Notes: generated by a model not told the origin, from the sequence alone. A stretch of 64,000 bases of DNA from DATJGR01 sp963787045 (GCA_963787045.1 CAWBBR010000016.1:62001-126000), one strand, 5' to 3'; shown: positions 1 to 9,766, counted from the first letter of the stretch. Program-made: numbers and translations.

Positions 1-52
1 CACTTTGATCGCCGCGGAGAAATACGGTCGATGAACGTCGTGAACCCGAGTC

Positions 53-1150
53 GTGCGTTGTGCCTTCGTCGCGCTGATCGTAGCGGCGCTCGCCTCACCG
101 CACGCCGTTGCCGCCGAAGCAGCGGGCAGCACACTCGCCGAAGCAACCGGCTGGGTCGAAGTCGCGCCGGAAGGAACCACCTGCTGGGATGGTTCGCCGT
201 GGCATTTCTGGTATCACGGCGGCAGCGCCGAAAAGCTCGCCGTGTGGTTCGAAGGCGGCGGCGCATGCTGGAACGCCGCGCTGTGCGACGTGGAGGGGCA
301 CGCAACCTTTCAAGCGAAGGCGGCCGCGCAACCGCCGGCGAGCAAAGGGCTGTTCGATCAACAGCGCCAGAGCAATCCGCTGCGCGACTTCAGCATGGTG
401 GTGCTGCCGTACTGTACCGGCGACGTGCACATCGGCCGTCGCACGGTCGAGTACCAGCGGCCCGACGGAACGCGCTTCAAGTTCGCGCACGAAGGCGCAC
501 GCAATACGCTGGCTGCATTCGACTGGCTGAAGTCGCGCGGTTTCGATCCGCGCACCCTGTTCGTCAGCGGTGATAGCGCAGGCGCTGTGGCCGCCGCGTA
601 TTGGGCCGTGGAAATCGGCGATCGCTGGCCGCAAGCGCAACTCACGGTGCTGGGCGACTCCGCGGGAGGATACCGGTCATTGGGCGTCAACTCGGCGCTG
701 CGGCAATGGGGTGTGCTCGACGCGTTGCCGGACCTTCCGGCGTATGCGGAGCGCGATCGGGTGTACTTCGAGTCGTTCTACATCGCCGCCGCGCAACGCC
801 ATCCGACGGTCAAGCTCGGACAGGTGAATTTCGCCGACGACGCGTCGCAGCGCCGCTTCATGTCGTTGTTAGGCACGCCGGTCACGCAATTGACGAAGCC
901 GCTGACGTGCAACCTCAACGAAGTGCGCATCGATGCGCCCGGATTCCGCAGCTTCATCTATCCCGGCAAGCAACACGTGATCCTGCGGACCGATGCCGTC
1001 TACAAGACCCGTTGCGACGGCCAGAGCCTGGTCAGCTGGGTGGACGACCTGCTCGCGGGCCGGCCGATCGAGAATCGCTGGTGCGACGGCACCACGCCGT
1101 CGCTCGCGAGCCCTACCGTCACGCCTCCCGCAAACCCGCCGGGACTGTAA
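53..1150 (+). CDS. Secreted pectinacetylesterase-family (Notum-like) hydrolase
   Basis: This 365-residue protein begins at a GTG; the same frame has a stop at 41, so this is the only long start. Residues 1-21 form a signal peptide, so the enzyme should be exported. The pectinacetylesterase/Notum signature is visible: oxyanion-hole stretch EGGGACW at about 67-73, YCTGD at about 120, and the nucleophile elbow GDSAGA with Ser175. An Asp near 262 and His308 (GKQHVIL) are plausible partners of the triad. The family deacetylates or deacylates carboxyl esters on polysaccharides or lipids; the bacterial substrate is unknown. About 30 bp separate it from the downstream peroxiredoxin, so they may be cotranscribed. 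Confidence 0.82.
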   Translation: MRCAFVALIVAALASPHAVAAEAAGSTLAEATGWVEVAPEGTTCWDGSPWHFWYHGGSAEKLAVWFEGGGACWNAALCDVEGHATFQAKAAAQPPASKGLFDQQRQSNPLRDFSMVVLPYCTGDVHIGRRTVEYQRPDGTRFKFAHEGARNTLAAFDWLKSRGFDPRTLFVSGDSAGAVAAAYWAVEIGDRWPQAQLTVLGDSAGGYRSLGVNSALRQWGVLDALPDLPAYAERDRVYFESFYIAAAQRHPTVKLGQVNFADDASQRRFMSLLGTPVTQLTKPLTCNLNEVRIDAPGFRSFIYPGKQHVILRTDAVYKTRCDGQSLVSWVDDLLAGRPIENRWCDGTTPSLASPTVTPPANPPGL

Positions 1151-1181
1151 TACTGCGTCGCCACCAACCGGAGAGAACGTC

Positions 1182-1709
1182 ATGAGATTCACAACGCTGG
1201 CTGCCGCCTTCCTCAGTCTCTGTCTCGCAACCGGCGCACACGCGGCCGATCTCGCCGTAGGCGACCCGGCGCCGGACTTCTCGCTGGAGGGAACCGACGG
1301 CAAGACGTATTCCCTGTCGCAATTCAAAGGCAAGCAGGCGGTGGTGCTCGCGTGGTACCCGAAGGCGTACACCAGCGGTTGCACGATCGAATGCAAGTCG
1401 CTCGCCGAAAACGGCAACCTCATTCGGCAATACGACGCCGTCTACTTCATGGCGAGCGTCGATCCGATCGACAAGAACAAAGGCTTCGCCGCCGAACAGA
1501 AAGCCGATTTTCCGCTGCTGTCCGATCCGACGAAGGAAACCGCCAAGGCCTACGGCGTGCTGAACGCAATGGGCATCGCGAGTCGCGTCACGTTCGTCGT
1601 CGGAACAGACGGCAAGATTCTCGCGATCGATCGGAACGTCAATCCGGCAACGGCCGCGCAGGACATCGCGTCCACGCTGGGCAAGCTCGACATTCCGAAG
1701 AAGTCCTGA
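1182..1709 (+). CDS. Exported peroxiredoxin (AhpC/TSA, redoxin domain)
   Basis: A 175-residue thiol peroxidase with a cleavable signal peptide (residues 1-21, ending AHAA), so it should act in the periplasm. GGAGAG lies 7 bases before the ATG. The thioredoxin-fold signature GDPAPDFSL opens the domain at about 27-35, and the peroxidatic cysteine is Cys67 in TSGCTIEC. A second cysteine follows at 71, one residue closer than in classical BCP/PrxQ (Cys-x4-Cys), so the resolving arrangement may differ. Its stop codon TGA overlaps the ATG of the next gene (ATG at 1709), indicating translational coupling with the S9 peptidase. Confidence 0.88.
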   Translation: MRFTTLAAAFLSLCLATGAHAADLAVGDPAPDFSLEGTDGKTYSLSQFKGKQAVVLAWYPKAYTSGCTIECKSLAENGNLIRQYDAVYFMASVDPIDKNKGFAAEQKADFPLLSDPTKETAKAYGVLNAMGIASRVTFVVGTDGKILAIDRNVNPATAAQDIASTLGKLDIPKKS

Positions 1710-3767
1710 TGCCCCTTCGCGCATTTGCCGTCGCACTGGCGATGGCATGCGGCACAGCTGCGCTCGCAGACGCGCCCACGCCGCTGCAGCTCACCGACAT
1801 CTTCGAACTGCAGACGGTGGTCAGTCCCCAACTGTCTCCCGATGGCGCGCGGATCGTGTACGTCCGCCAGTTCGCCGACATCATGACCGACAAGCGCTAC
1901 ACGAACCTGTGGCTCGTCGGCTTCGACGGCAGCAATCCGCGACCGTTGACCACCGGCAAGCGCAGCGATTCGGAGCCGCGCTGGTCGCCGGACGGCACGC
2001 GCATCCTGTTCACGGCGCCTGACGAATCGGGTACGCCGCAACTGTTCGTGCGCTGGATCGGTTCGGCCGATACCGCGCAGATCACCAATCTGCGCTACGC
2101 GCCCGGCAACGCGACGTGGTCCCCCGACGGCAAGCAGATCGCGTTCAGCAATTTCGTGCCGGGCACGCCACCGACGGTCATCGCGCCGCCCAAACCGCCG
2201 AAAGGCGCAACCTGGGCCGAGCCGGCCCGCGTCATCGACCGGTTGTCGTATCGGTTCAACGGCATCGGTTACCTGGAAGCCGGCTTCACTCATCTGTTCG
2301 TGGTATCGGCCGACGGCGGCACGCCGCGGCGCATTTCGACGGAAGCGCGCAACCACGTCGCGTTTCCGTTCAGTCCGGCGGACCCGGTGTGGACACCGGA
2401 CGGACGCTACGTCATCGCCGCGTCGTCGCCACATTCGGACAACGCGCTCGATCCGATCGAGTCCGAGATCTATGCGTACGACGTGGTGAACGGCGGCGAG
2501 CAGCGCCTGACGCAACGCGTGGGACCGGACAAATCGCCGAGCGTATCGAAAGACGGCAAGCACATCGCCTACGTCGGCTTCGACGATCGCCAGCAGGGCT
2601 ACCAGGTCACGCATCTGTACGTGATGGATCGCGACGGCACGCACGCGCACGTCGTCGCAGCGGACCTCGATCGCGACATCGACAATCCGCGTGTGGACAG
2701 ACGACGGCCGGCGATCTATTCCAGTACGACGATCGCGGCAACACGGTGCTCGCGCGATTCGAACTCGACGGCAGTCATCGCGTGGTGGCGCGCGATCTGT
2801 CGGCGGCGGCGCCTCGGCGTTTGGCGGCGCGGACTGTTTCGACGCGCGGCAATCGCTTCGCGTTCGTGATGTCGACGCCGCGATCCGGCCGATATCGCGG
2901 CCGGCGAAGCGGTCGCGGCGATCCGCAGCGCGTGACGCGATCTGAATGCCGACCTGTTCGCAGCGCACGCTCGGCGACGCTCGAGGAGATCGAGTTCACG
3001 AACTCGAACGACCAGCGCAGCATTCGAGGGCTGGATCCTCAAGCCGCCCGGCTTCGATCGCGAAGCAGACGTATCCGCTGCTGCTGGAAATCCACGGCGG
3101 GCCGTTCGCCAACTACGGCCGACGCTCGTCCGCCGAGGAGCAGCTGTACGCGGCCGCCGGCTACGTCGTGCTCTACATCAATCCGCGCGGCACCACGAGC
3201 TACGGCGAGAAGTTCGGCAACCTGATCCATCACGATTATCCCGAACCACGACTACGAGGACCTGATGTCCGGCGTCGATGCCGTGATCACGCGCGGCTAC
3301 GTCGATCCGAAGCGCCTGTACGTCACCGGCGGCAGCGGCGGCGGCGTGCTGACGGCGTGGATCGTCGGCCACACCGACCGCTTTCGCGCGGCCGTCGTCG
3401 CCAAGCCGGTCATCAACTGGTACAGCTGGGTGCTGACGGCCGACCTGCCGTCGTTCGGCACGCAATACTGGTTTCGCCGGCATGCCATGGGACAACCAGG
3501 ACAACTACATGAAGCGTTCGCCGGTCACGTACGTCGGCAACGTCAAGACGCCGACGATGGTGCATGACCGGCGAAGTCGACTACCGCACGCCGATGTCGG
3601 AATCGGAGCAGTTCTACGCCGCACTCAAGATCGTCGGCGTCGAAGCGATGCTGGTACGGGTTCCTGGCGAGCCACACGGCATCCGCTCGCGGCCGAGCCA
3701 CCACATGGAAAAGATCGACTACATCCGCAGCTGGTTTGCACGGTATCGCTCCCCGACAACTCACTGA
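1709..3767 (+). CDS. S9 family prolyl oligopeptidase (frameshifted)
   Basis: A secreted serine peptidase of the acylaminoacyl-peptidase/dipeptidyl-peptidase type. The first 330 residues are intact: signal peptide (1-20), then beta-propeller repeats with the recurrent WSPDGxxIxF pattern. From about 2690 to 3600 the frame changes at least seven times, yet the catalytic domain is readable in pieces: PLLLEIHGGP, INPRGTTSYGEKFG, the nucleophile motif GGSGGG near 3330-3345, an Asp in GEVDYRTP near 3570, and the His in GEPHG near 3670. The last piece ends at 3767 in frame with a stop. Either sequence errors or recent decay; the conservation of every motif favours errors. Confidence 0.75.
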
Positions 3768-3846
3768 GGCGCGGTTGTGGGAACTTAGCGCGCGATCGAT
3801 TGCCACAGGAGGTGCAGTAACACTGAAACCTCATGGAGACATTTCG

Positions 3847-4124
3847 ATGGTCAGGATCGCACTACCCGCATTGGCGTTCGTCGTACTGTGCGCGCGGCTT
3901 TCGCGGCTGACGCCGCAACGACAACGGCAACGGCCGAGCAATGCACCGCGCTCGAAAAGCAGTACGACGGCGCAGCCAAAGACAAGGTCAATCCCGACAA
4001 GCTCAAGAAGTCGCAGACACAGCGCGCACACGGCGCCGACCTCTGCGCGCAAGGCAAGCTCGACTCCGGCGTCAAAGCGCTGAAGACGGCGCTGAAAGAC
4101 ATCGGCGTAAAACCGGCGAGCTGA
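3847..4124 (+). CDS. Small exported protein of unknown function (frameshift in signal peptide)
   Basis: A small protein of about 90 residues. The ATG at 3847 has GGAG 8 bases upstream and starts a good hydrophobic signal sequence (MVRIALPALAFVVLCA), but the frame must slip by one base near 3890 to join the mature part. The mature part is rich in Lys and Ala, with two cysteines (AEQCTAL and ADLCAQG) that could form a disulfide in the periplasm. A GTG at 3888 could start the mature part alone, without export. I do not recognise the family; short helical cysteine-pair proteins of this kind are common in the proteobacterial periplasm. Confidence 0.5.
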
Positions 4125-4138
4125 TCGTTCTTCCTGCT

Positions 4139-4165
4139 GGTGCCGGGCGTGTAGAGCCCGGCACC
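4139..4165 (+). terminator. Hairpin after the small exported protein
   Basis: A perfect 10-bp inverted repeat (ggtgccgggc / gcccggcacc) with a 7-base loop lies 15 bases after the stop codon at 4124. No clear T-run follows, so it may be a weak terminator or an mRNA-stabilising hairpin. Confidence 0.5.
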
Positions 4166-4232
4166 GGTTCTGACAGCGGGCTCCGCCCTGACGTACCATC
4201 GTCGGGGATCGCTGGGAGAGGGGAGCTCGCCG

Positions 4233-5520
4233 ATGCATCAACAGACGGCCGCACTGCGGCTGACGCAATACTGGCCGCGACGTTACACGCTGGTGTTGCT
4301 GTCGTTCGCCGCCGTGTTCATCTGCTACATGGATCGCGTCAATATTTCGGTCGCGATCATTCCGATGGCGACGGAACTCGGCTGGAATTCCGAGCAGCAA
4401 GGTCGGGTGCTCGCGGCGTTCTTCGTCGGCTATCTGCTCACGCAGGTGCTCGGCGGACGGCTCGCTGACCGGTTCGGCGGCAAGATCGTGCTCGGAGTCG
4501 GCGTGCTGTCGTGGTCGTTGTTCACGCTGATCACGCCCGTCGCGGCGGCCGCCGGCTTTGCCGCGTTGTTGGCTGCGCGCATCGGCATGGGCATCGGCGA
4601 AGGCGTCACGTTCCCGTCGATCTACAGCCTGTTCGGCCGCTGGTTGCCGAAGACCGAGAGCGCCCGCGGCATCGGCGTGATCTTCTCCGCCATTCCGCTC
4701 GGCAGCGTGTTTGCGCTGCTGGTAACGCCGATCGTCGTCATCCATTGGGGTTGGCACTGGGCGTTCTATTCGTTCGGCGCGGTCGGCGTGGTGTGGTGGT
4801 GGTTGTGGCACAGAAACGTCGCCGCGCAACCGGAACAGCATCCGACAATCGGCGCGCAAGAACGCGCCGAACTCGCCGAAATCGTCACCGTGGCGGAAAC
4901 GTCTCGCCCGCCGACGATCCGCGAGCTGCTCAGCTGCGGTCCGGTGTGGGCGATCATCGTCGCGCACTTCTGTACGAACTGGGGCGGCTATGTGCTGCTG
5001 GCCTGGATGCCGACGTACATCACGAAAGGACTCGGCGTCGACTTCGCATCGGTCGGCGTCTTCGCGGTGATTCCGTCGCTGTGTTCGTTTCTGTTCCTGA
5101 ACGTCGGCGGATGGGTCACCGACCGGCTGATCCGGCGCGGCTGGGACGTGACGACGGTACGCAAGACGATGCAGACGATCGGATTCGGGGGCGCCGCCAC
5201 AACGCTGATGTTCGTCGGGTACATTCACGATGCGACGGCGGCCATCGCGTTGATGTCGGCGGGCAGCATTATCGGTGCGTTGGGCGCGGGCGGATTCGGC
5301 GTCAATCATCTCGACGTGGCGCCGCGTTACGCGGGAGTAGTGATGGGACTTTCCAACACCGCGGCCACGATCCCCGGCATCGTCGGCGTGTACGTCAGCG
5401 GCCTGATCCTGGAGCTGACGCACTCGTGGACGCTGGTGTTCCAGGTGGCTGCCGGGCATCTATCTGTTCGGGATGGTGTTCTACCTGATCTTCGCGAGCA
5501 GCAAGCGTCTGTTCGATTGA
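4233..5520 (+). CDS. MFS transporter, anion:cation symporter (ACS) type
   Basis: A 12-helix major facilitator carrier in the inner membrane. Helix 1 contains CYMDRVNISVAIIPM, and the A-motif GGRLADRFGGK follows helix 2; both are typical of the ACS (phthalate/hexuronate/SLC17-like) family, which moves organic anions with H+ or Na+. The main frame is good up to about 5454; there a one-base slip restores the expected final helix (IYLFGMVFYLIF) and a stop at 5520. Without the slip the protein would lose its last helix and gain a nonsense tail. The substrate cannot be deduced. It runs towards the histidine kinase gene and stops 6 bases from that gene's end. Confidence 0.85.
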
Positions 5521-5526
5521 CGCCGC

Positions 5527-7523
5527 TCAGGCGGGCTCGACTCGCGGAAACGTCACGGTGAACTCGGCGCCCGGCTCGCAATTGCGCACACCGACCGTGC
5601 CCCCCATCGCAGCCGTTAGTTCGGATACCAGCGCGAGCCCGATGCCGGTGCCGGTGGTCTCGCGCGTCAGTTCGTCTTCGGCGCGATAGAAGAGTTCGAA
5701 GATCCGCTCGAGGTGGCGTGGCGCAATTCCAGGACCGTGGTCGCGCACGCGAAACACGACGCTGGCTTGCGCGACCCGGCAGCCGATCTCCACCACTTTG
5801 TGCTGCGCGTGCGCGGAGAACTTCAGCGCGTTGTCGACCAGATTGATCAGAATCTGCACCAGACTGTCGGCGTCCACCGCAATGCTGGCCGAGTCCGCCT
5901 GCGGATCGCGATCGAGGACGAGGCGGAAGCCCGCCTGCTCCACCTGCGACGCGACCTTCGATTCGACGAGACTCAGCAGCTCCGACGCGGTCGCCGGTTT
6001 CACGTCCATCTCGTCGCCGTTGCGCGTCAGCCGCGCCAATCGCAACACGTTCGCGATCAGCCGCGACAACCGTTCGCTCTCGTGAAAGATGAAGTCGTAG
6101 TACGTCTTCTTCTTTTCTTCCGATGCCCAGCCCGCGCGCAGTATTTCGCCGTACATCCGAATCGACGTGAGCGGCGTCTTCAGTTCGTGGCTCACGGCCG
6201 CGACGAAGTCCTGTTGTTGGCGCGTGAGATCGATCTGCGCCGCGGCGAAACGGTACACGACGACCAGCCCGCCGAGCAGCACCACCGCTAGAACGAAGGT
6301 TGCCCAGCCGACGATCCGGCCGCCCGGCCCCACCGGCAGATCGGCAACGCTGAATATCAATTCGAGGTCGTTGAGCGGCGCCGACAGCGGCGCGCGATAC
6401 AGCAGATCGCCGCGCGTCTGCGATACCGGATACCCGCCCGCTCGTGACACGCCGGCCGCGCCGATCAGTTCGCCGCGGTAGGCGACGGTCATATCGCTGA
6501 TCTGCGACAACGCCGTCTCGAGAAACGGCGCGTCGATCAAACCGGCGATCAGTTCCTTCTGCGCGATCACCGCGCCTTGGATCAGCCGTTGGCCGTCGAG
6601 CCAGACGCGACGGAACAGCACGAAATGTTCGGCGTCGAGCCGGCTGAACACGAACGGATCGAGTTCGCCATCGAACGTCCTGACGCGCGGTGCTTCCGGA
6701 GCGGCATTGGCCGACGCGCCGCTCGCTGCCAGAACGATCGGCACGGCCGCCTGTTCCTTCCTCGCCACGCGCGGCTCTTCGGCCATCGCTTTTGCCGCTG
6801 GCGCGGGCACCGGGCGATCGAGTTCGCGCGCGCGCGTTTCGAATTTGGAGTCGAGCTTGCAGGTCTTCGACGCGGCCGAGCTGGTTCGTCTGATCGCGTT
6901 TTTCGCCGACCTGTCGCGTTGCAGACGACGCGCTCAACAGATCGAACACGCCTTGTCCGGCGGATTTGTCCTTCGCGAGCGTCTTCTTCTCGGCGTCCGA
7001 CGCCGCCCTTTCGGCCTCGTCGTGCCGCGCATCGGCCGTCGACTGCGGCAACGTCAACAACGCACGCACCCTTCCTTCCAGCGCGCGCCGCTGCGTGATC
7101 TCGTCGGCGGCCACGCCGTACGCGGTCGGATCGACGCCTGCCGGCAGCAGCGGCGTACTGAACGTGCCGTCTGCGTCGATCTGAAAGTACGACACCAATC
7201 CCGGAATCGACGCCTCCACCGGAAAGCGTCGACAGCGCCGAACGCTGCAGAAAGTTCGCGCGCGCCTCTCCCTCTACTACCAGGAAACGGTAGTCGGTAA
7301 GCGACCGCGCCTCTTCGGTGGAGATCCACTGGCGCACGCGCGCATCGATGCGATTCGCCAACTCTTCTGCAAGCACCCGATGCTGATAGAACGCTTCCGT
7401 CGTGAGCCGTCCGAGTGCGTGATACACGAGCACGCCGCTCGGAACGACGAGCGCCGCAAAGAACACGCCGAGCACGAGCCGCAGGCGCCGCTTCTCGGTA
7501 CCGCGCGCGCCGCGATCAGGCAT
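5527..7523 (-). CDS. Membrane sensor histidine kinase (two frameshifts)
   Basis: The sensor partner of the response regulator at 7516-8220; its ATG lies 8 bases inside the end of that gene. Reading from 7523 there is a membrane helix (VLGVFFAALVVPSGVLVY), a large extracytoplasmic region rich in charged and coiled-coil sequence, a second helix near 6300 (VGWATFVLAVVLLGGLVVVY), then HisKA with SHELKTPLTS and HATPase_c with NLVDNALKF, RDHGPGI and GTGIGLALV. Frame slips near 7215 and near 6815 fall in the sensory region; the kinase core after 6810 is intact, 427 residues. The signal is unknown, but the nearby CBS/PspA/vWA genes hint at envelope or energy stress. Confidence 0.85.
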
Positions 7524-8220
7524 CGGCGATCAACCGGTAGCCGGCACCGCGTACCGTGACCAGACGCGTCGGCTCCTTCGGATTCGCCTCGATCTTGCGC
7601 CGCAGCTTCGCGATGTGGATGTCGACGGTGCGCGTCTCGATTTCGGCGTGCTTCGCGTAACCCCACACCTGTGCGAGCAGTTCGTCGCGCCCCACCGGGC
7701 GCGTTGGGTTCGCGTGCAGATACTGCAACACCTCCATTTCGCGACGCGTGAACGCAATGGCGTGAGTACCGCGACGGCCCGACAGATTGCGCGTGTCGAT
7801 CTCGACGTCGCCGCCGAGCCGGATGTGCGCTGCCAGTTCCACTACGGCGCGCGAGCGACGCAACACCGCTTCGATCCGCAGCACCAGCGCCGCGATCGAG
7901 AACGGCTTGGCAACATAGTCGTCGGCGCCCAGCGACAAACCTCGCACGATGTCGTCGTCGGCGACTTTCGCGGTCAGCATGATGATCGGCTGATCCCGAT
8001 CGCGCTTGCGGATCGCCTCGCAGATGTCGAACCCGCTGACGTGCGGCAACATCACGTCGAGAACGATCAGGTCGTACTTGCCGCTCAGCGATTTCGCCAG
8101 TCCATCGCGCCCATCCGCCGACCCGTCGACGTCATAGCCGTGATACACCAACACATCTATCAAGCCGCTCCGAATCGCGGTCTCGTCTTCGACGACCAGA
8201 ATGCGCAACTTCTGCTTCAT
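7516..8220 (-). CDS. OmpR/PhoB-family response regulator
   Basis: A complete 234-residue two-domain regulator. The receiver domain has the acidic pair Glu11/Asp12, phospho-acceptor Asp55 (LIVLDVMLP), Thr83 and Lys105 (VAKPF). The C-terminal winged helix carries the conserved pattern TRREMEVLQYL, RDELLAQVWGY and VDIHIAKLRRKI, ending GAGYRLIA. It is the first gene of a two-gene operon with the histidine kinase, which overlaps it by 8 bases. Upstream, at 8256-8272, there is a pair of 11-bp-spaced direct repeats typical of an OmpR-family binding site, suggesting autoregulation; the same site recurs at 9125-9141. Confidence 0.93.
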   Translation of the reverse strand: MKQKLRILVVEDETAIRSGLIDVLVYHGYDVDGSADGRDGLAKSLSGKYDLIVLDVMLPHVSGFDICEAIRKRDRDQPIIMLTAKVADDDIVRGLSLGADDYVAKPFSIAALVLRIEAVLRRSRAVVELAAHIRLGGDVEIDTRNLSGRRGTHAIAFTRREMEVLQYLHANPTRPVGRDELLAQVWGYAKHAEIETRTVDIHIAKLRRKIEANPKEPTRLVTVRGAGYRLIADA

Positions 8221-8255
8221 GGACGCAGATTAGCAGCGCGACGCGATGGCGCTAT

Positions 8256-8272
8256 GTAAAGTTGCGGTAAAG
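8256..8272 (+). promoter_or_regulatory. Putative response-regulator binding site (direct repeats GTAAAG, 11-bp period)
   Basis: GTAAAG at 8256-8261 is repeated at 8267-8272, one helical turn apart, 36 bases upstream of the regulator's ATG. The extended word GTAAAGTtGcGGTAAAGCC recurs with two changes at 9125-9143. Direct repeats at 11 bp are the classic arrangement for OmpR/PhoB dimers. Its function is inferred. Confidence 0.55.
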
Positions 8273-8304
8273 CCTGTGAATTGAGACGTGGTTTAGAACG
8301 GGGC

Positions 8305-8408
8305 GGTGACGGGTGATCGGTGTTCCGGACGCGCTCGAGCCATCCCTGGGCGCTCCTTTCGCGACATCCCTGTCGCTCAAGGGTCCGCAACACCGATCAC
8401 CCGTCACC
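8305..8408. repeat. Hairpin element, copy 1 (20-bp perfect terminal inverted repeats)
   Basis: Arms at 8305-8324 and 8389-8408 are perfect 20-bp inverted repeats (ggtgacgggtgatcggtgtt). The core (8332-8384) carries cgctcgagccatccctgg, a second catccct, then cgctcaagg. The same ordered words occur in opposite orientation in 8491-8650, so these are two members of one element family. The 426-bp intergenic stretch 8221-8646 holds only this element, a third hairpin at 8452-8476 (10-bp stem tgaacgcgcg), the second element and the promoter of the regulator; I see no gene in it. Confidence 0.7.
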
Positions 8409-8490
8409 TTCCACATCCGACAGTCGCGCCTTCGCTCGTCGGAGGAGAGGATGAACGCGCGCTTCGCGCGCGTTCACGCACGACACACGA

Positions 8491-8650
8491 CTAACGGTGG
8501 AGACGCGGCCGGAGGCGGAGGTGGGTGAGTGTTGCTGAGGACCTTGAGCGCCATGGATGGCGCCGGACGGAGCGACCAGGGATGGCTCGAGCGAGTCCGA
8601 CGCGGCATCACACGCACCTCCGCCGCGAATCGAAGCTCATCCACCGTTAG
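8491..8650. repeat. Hairpin element, copy 2 (inverted relative to copy 1)
   Basis: Terminal inverted repeats ctaacggtgga (8491-8501) and tccaccgttag (8640-8650) are perfect over 11 bp and are extended inwards by imperfect pairing (gcggaggtg against cacctccgc). Read on the minus strand, the core gives cgctcgagccatccctgg, cgctcc, catcc and cgctcaagg in the same order as copy 1, but the stems differ in sequence. The right arm runs into the stop codon of the CBS-domain gene (8647-8649). The palindrome gcgccat-gg-atggcgc sits at 8548-8563. Confidence 0.65.
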
Positions 8651-9084
8651 ATTCGACCAGTGATGTAATTCTCGAGCTGCTCGATCACGAACTCTTTCTG
8701 CGACACGAGTGCGCCGACGAGGTCGCGGATCGACACGATGCCGATGAGTTCGGTGCCGTCGATCACGGGCAAGTGTCGGATGCGACGTTCCGTCATCAAT
8801 GCCATGCATTCTTCGATCGTCTGTTCCGGACGCACGTAGATCACGTTGCGGGTCATGATCTCGCTCACCACGGTTTCTTTCGCCGTGCGGCCGGCGAGCA
8901 CCACGTGTTTGGCGATGTCACGTTCGGTAACGATTCCGACGAGGTCCTTGCCTTCGAGCACCAGCACCGCACTGACGTTGTGCGAGATCAGTTCCTCGAC
9001 CGCCTCGAACACGCTGTTGCGTTCGTGGACGAACTTCATCGGCTGCGTCTTCAGCTTCAGTAGATCTCGAACCGTCGTCTGCAT
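8647..9084 (-). CDS. Tandem CBS-domain protein
   Basis: A 145-residue soluble protein made almost entirely of two CBS motifs, about residues 8-66 and 75-132. Each ends with the typical GIVTERDIAKHV or GIVSIRDLVGAL strand-helix. Such stand-alone pairs bind adenine nucleotides (AMP, ATP, NAD or cyclic di-AMP-like ligands) and act as energy-state sensors; the ligand here is not known. The gene diverges from the PspA-family operon, with the putative response-regulator site (9125-9141) in the shared promoter region. Its stop codon lies inside the terminal repeat of the hairpin element 8491-8650. Confidence 0.9.
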   Translation of the reverse strand: MQTTVRDLLKLKTQPMKFVHERNSVFEAVEELISHNVSAVLVLEGKDLVGIVTERDIAKHVVLAGRTAKETVVSEIMTRNVIYVRPEQTIEECMALMTERRIRHLPVIDGTELIGIVSIRDLVGALVSQKEFVIEQLENYITGRI

Positions 9085-9124
9085 GCTGCCACCTCGCGTG
9101 GACTTTGCCCGAGTCTGTCACTGC

Positions 9125-9141
9125 GTAAAGTCGAGGTAAAG
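9125..9141 (+). promoter_or_regulatory. Second copy of the putative response-regulator site
   Basis: GTAAAG at 9125-9130 and 9136-9141, again 11 bp apart; 17 of 19 bases match the site at 8256-8274. It lies 41 bases upstream of the CBS-domain gene start and 90 bases upstream of the PspA-family gene, so it could control either or both. Isolated GTAAAG words occur elsewhere in the window, but I found no third pair. Confidence 0.55.
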
Positions 9142-9230
9142 CCGCGATCTCGCGTTTTACATGGCAGCGCCTTTTTCAGCCGGCGCGTCATGCGCAACCT
9201 GTCTTCCGCCACGCACCACGAGGAGATCCC

Positions 9231-9766
9231 ATGGCTCTGATCACACGCATGAGTCGGTTGTTCACCGCGGACCTGCACGCGGTACTCGATCGGCTCGAAG
9301 AACCCGATGTGCTGCTGAAACAGGCGATACGCGAGATGGAAGACGAGCTCGCGCTGCGCGAGCACCGCATCCGTCTGCTGGACCACGAACGCGAGCAGTG
9401 CACGCGGCAGGCCGCCGACATCGACCGCGAACTCGCGCGAACCGCGGAGCAGCTCGACGTCTGTTTCGATTCCGGCGAGGAACAGCTGGCGCGCACGCTG
9501 CTGAAGCGTCGGCTCGAGATGGAGCAGGTCGTTGCGCGTCTGCGCACGCGCGTGGACGCTGAGCGCGAAAGCGCTCGCCGCCGAGCGCGAGCAGCTCGAC
9601 GAGCAACGCCGCGCGTTCGATTCGCTGCGACAGCAGGCCGAGGCGCTGCTGCAGGATCTGCCGCAATCCGGCGCATCGCACCGCGATGTCGTATCAACCG
9701 CCGGTGACTGACGACGATGTCGAGGTGGCGTTGCTGCAAGAAAAGCAACGCAGGAGCCGGTCATGA
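9231..9766 (+). CDS. PspA/IM30-family protein (two frame slips near the C-terminus)
   Basis: The first 110 residues (MALITRMSRLFTADLHAVLD and following) match the PspA/IM30 fold: an amphipathic N-terminal helix followed by long charged coiled-coil helices. The family binds the inner membrane from the cytoplasm and maintains it under stress. Near 9565 a one-base slip continues the coiled coil (ALAAEREQLDEQRRAFDSL), and a second slip near 9690 gives the conserved tail DDDVEVALL with a stop at 9764-9766. This stop overlaps the ATG of the next gene (ATGA), which supports this C-terminus. AGGAGA precedes the ATG by 5 bases. It is the first gene of a three-gene operon with a membrane protein and a vWA protein. 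Confidence 0.82.

Noticed and set aside
5327..7219. A single 630-residue open frame spanning the MFS end and the kinase
   Set aside because: It is a read-through made of one true kinase stretch plus out-of-frame Arg-rich sequence; the kinase motifs lie in another frame.
8452..8476. The hairpin tgaacgcgcg as a terminator for a small gene
   Set aside because: No gene precedes it and no T-run follows; it is best described as part of the repeat-rich gap.
9153..9175. A sigma-54-like promoter (TGGCA...) before the PspA-family gene
   Set aside because: The -12 half has TTTT rather than TTGC, so the match is too weak to support, although sigma-54 control is known for pspA elsewhere.
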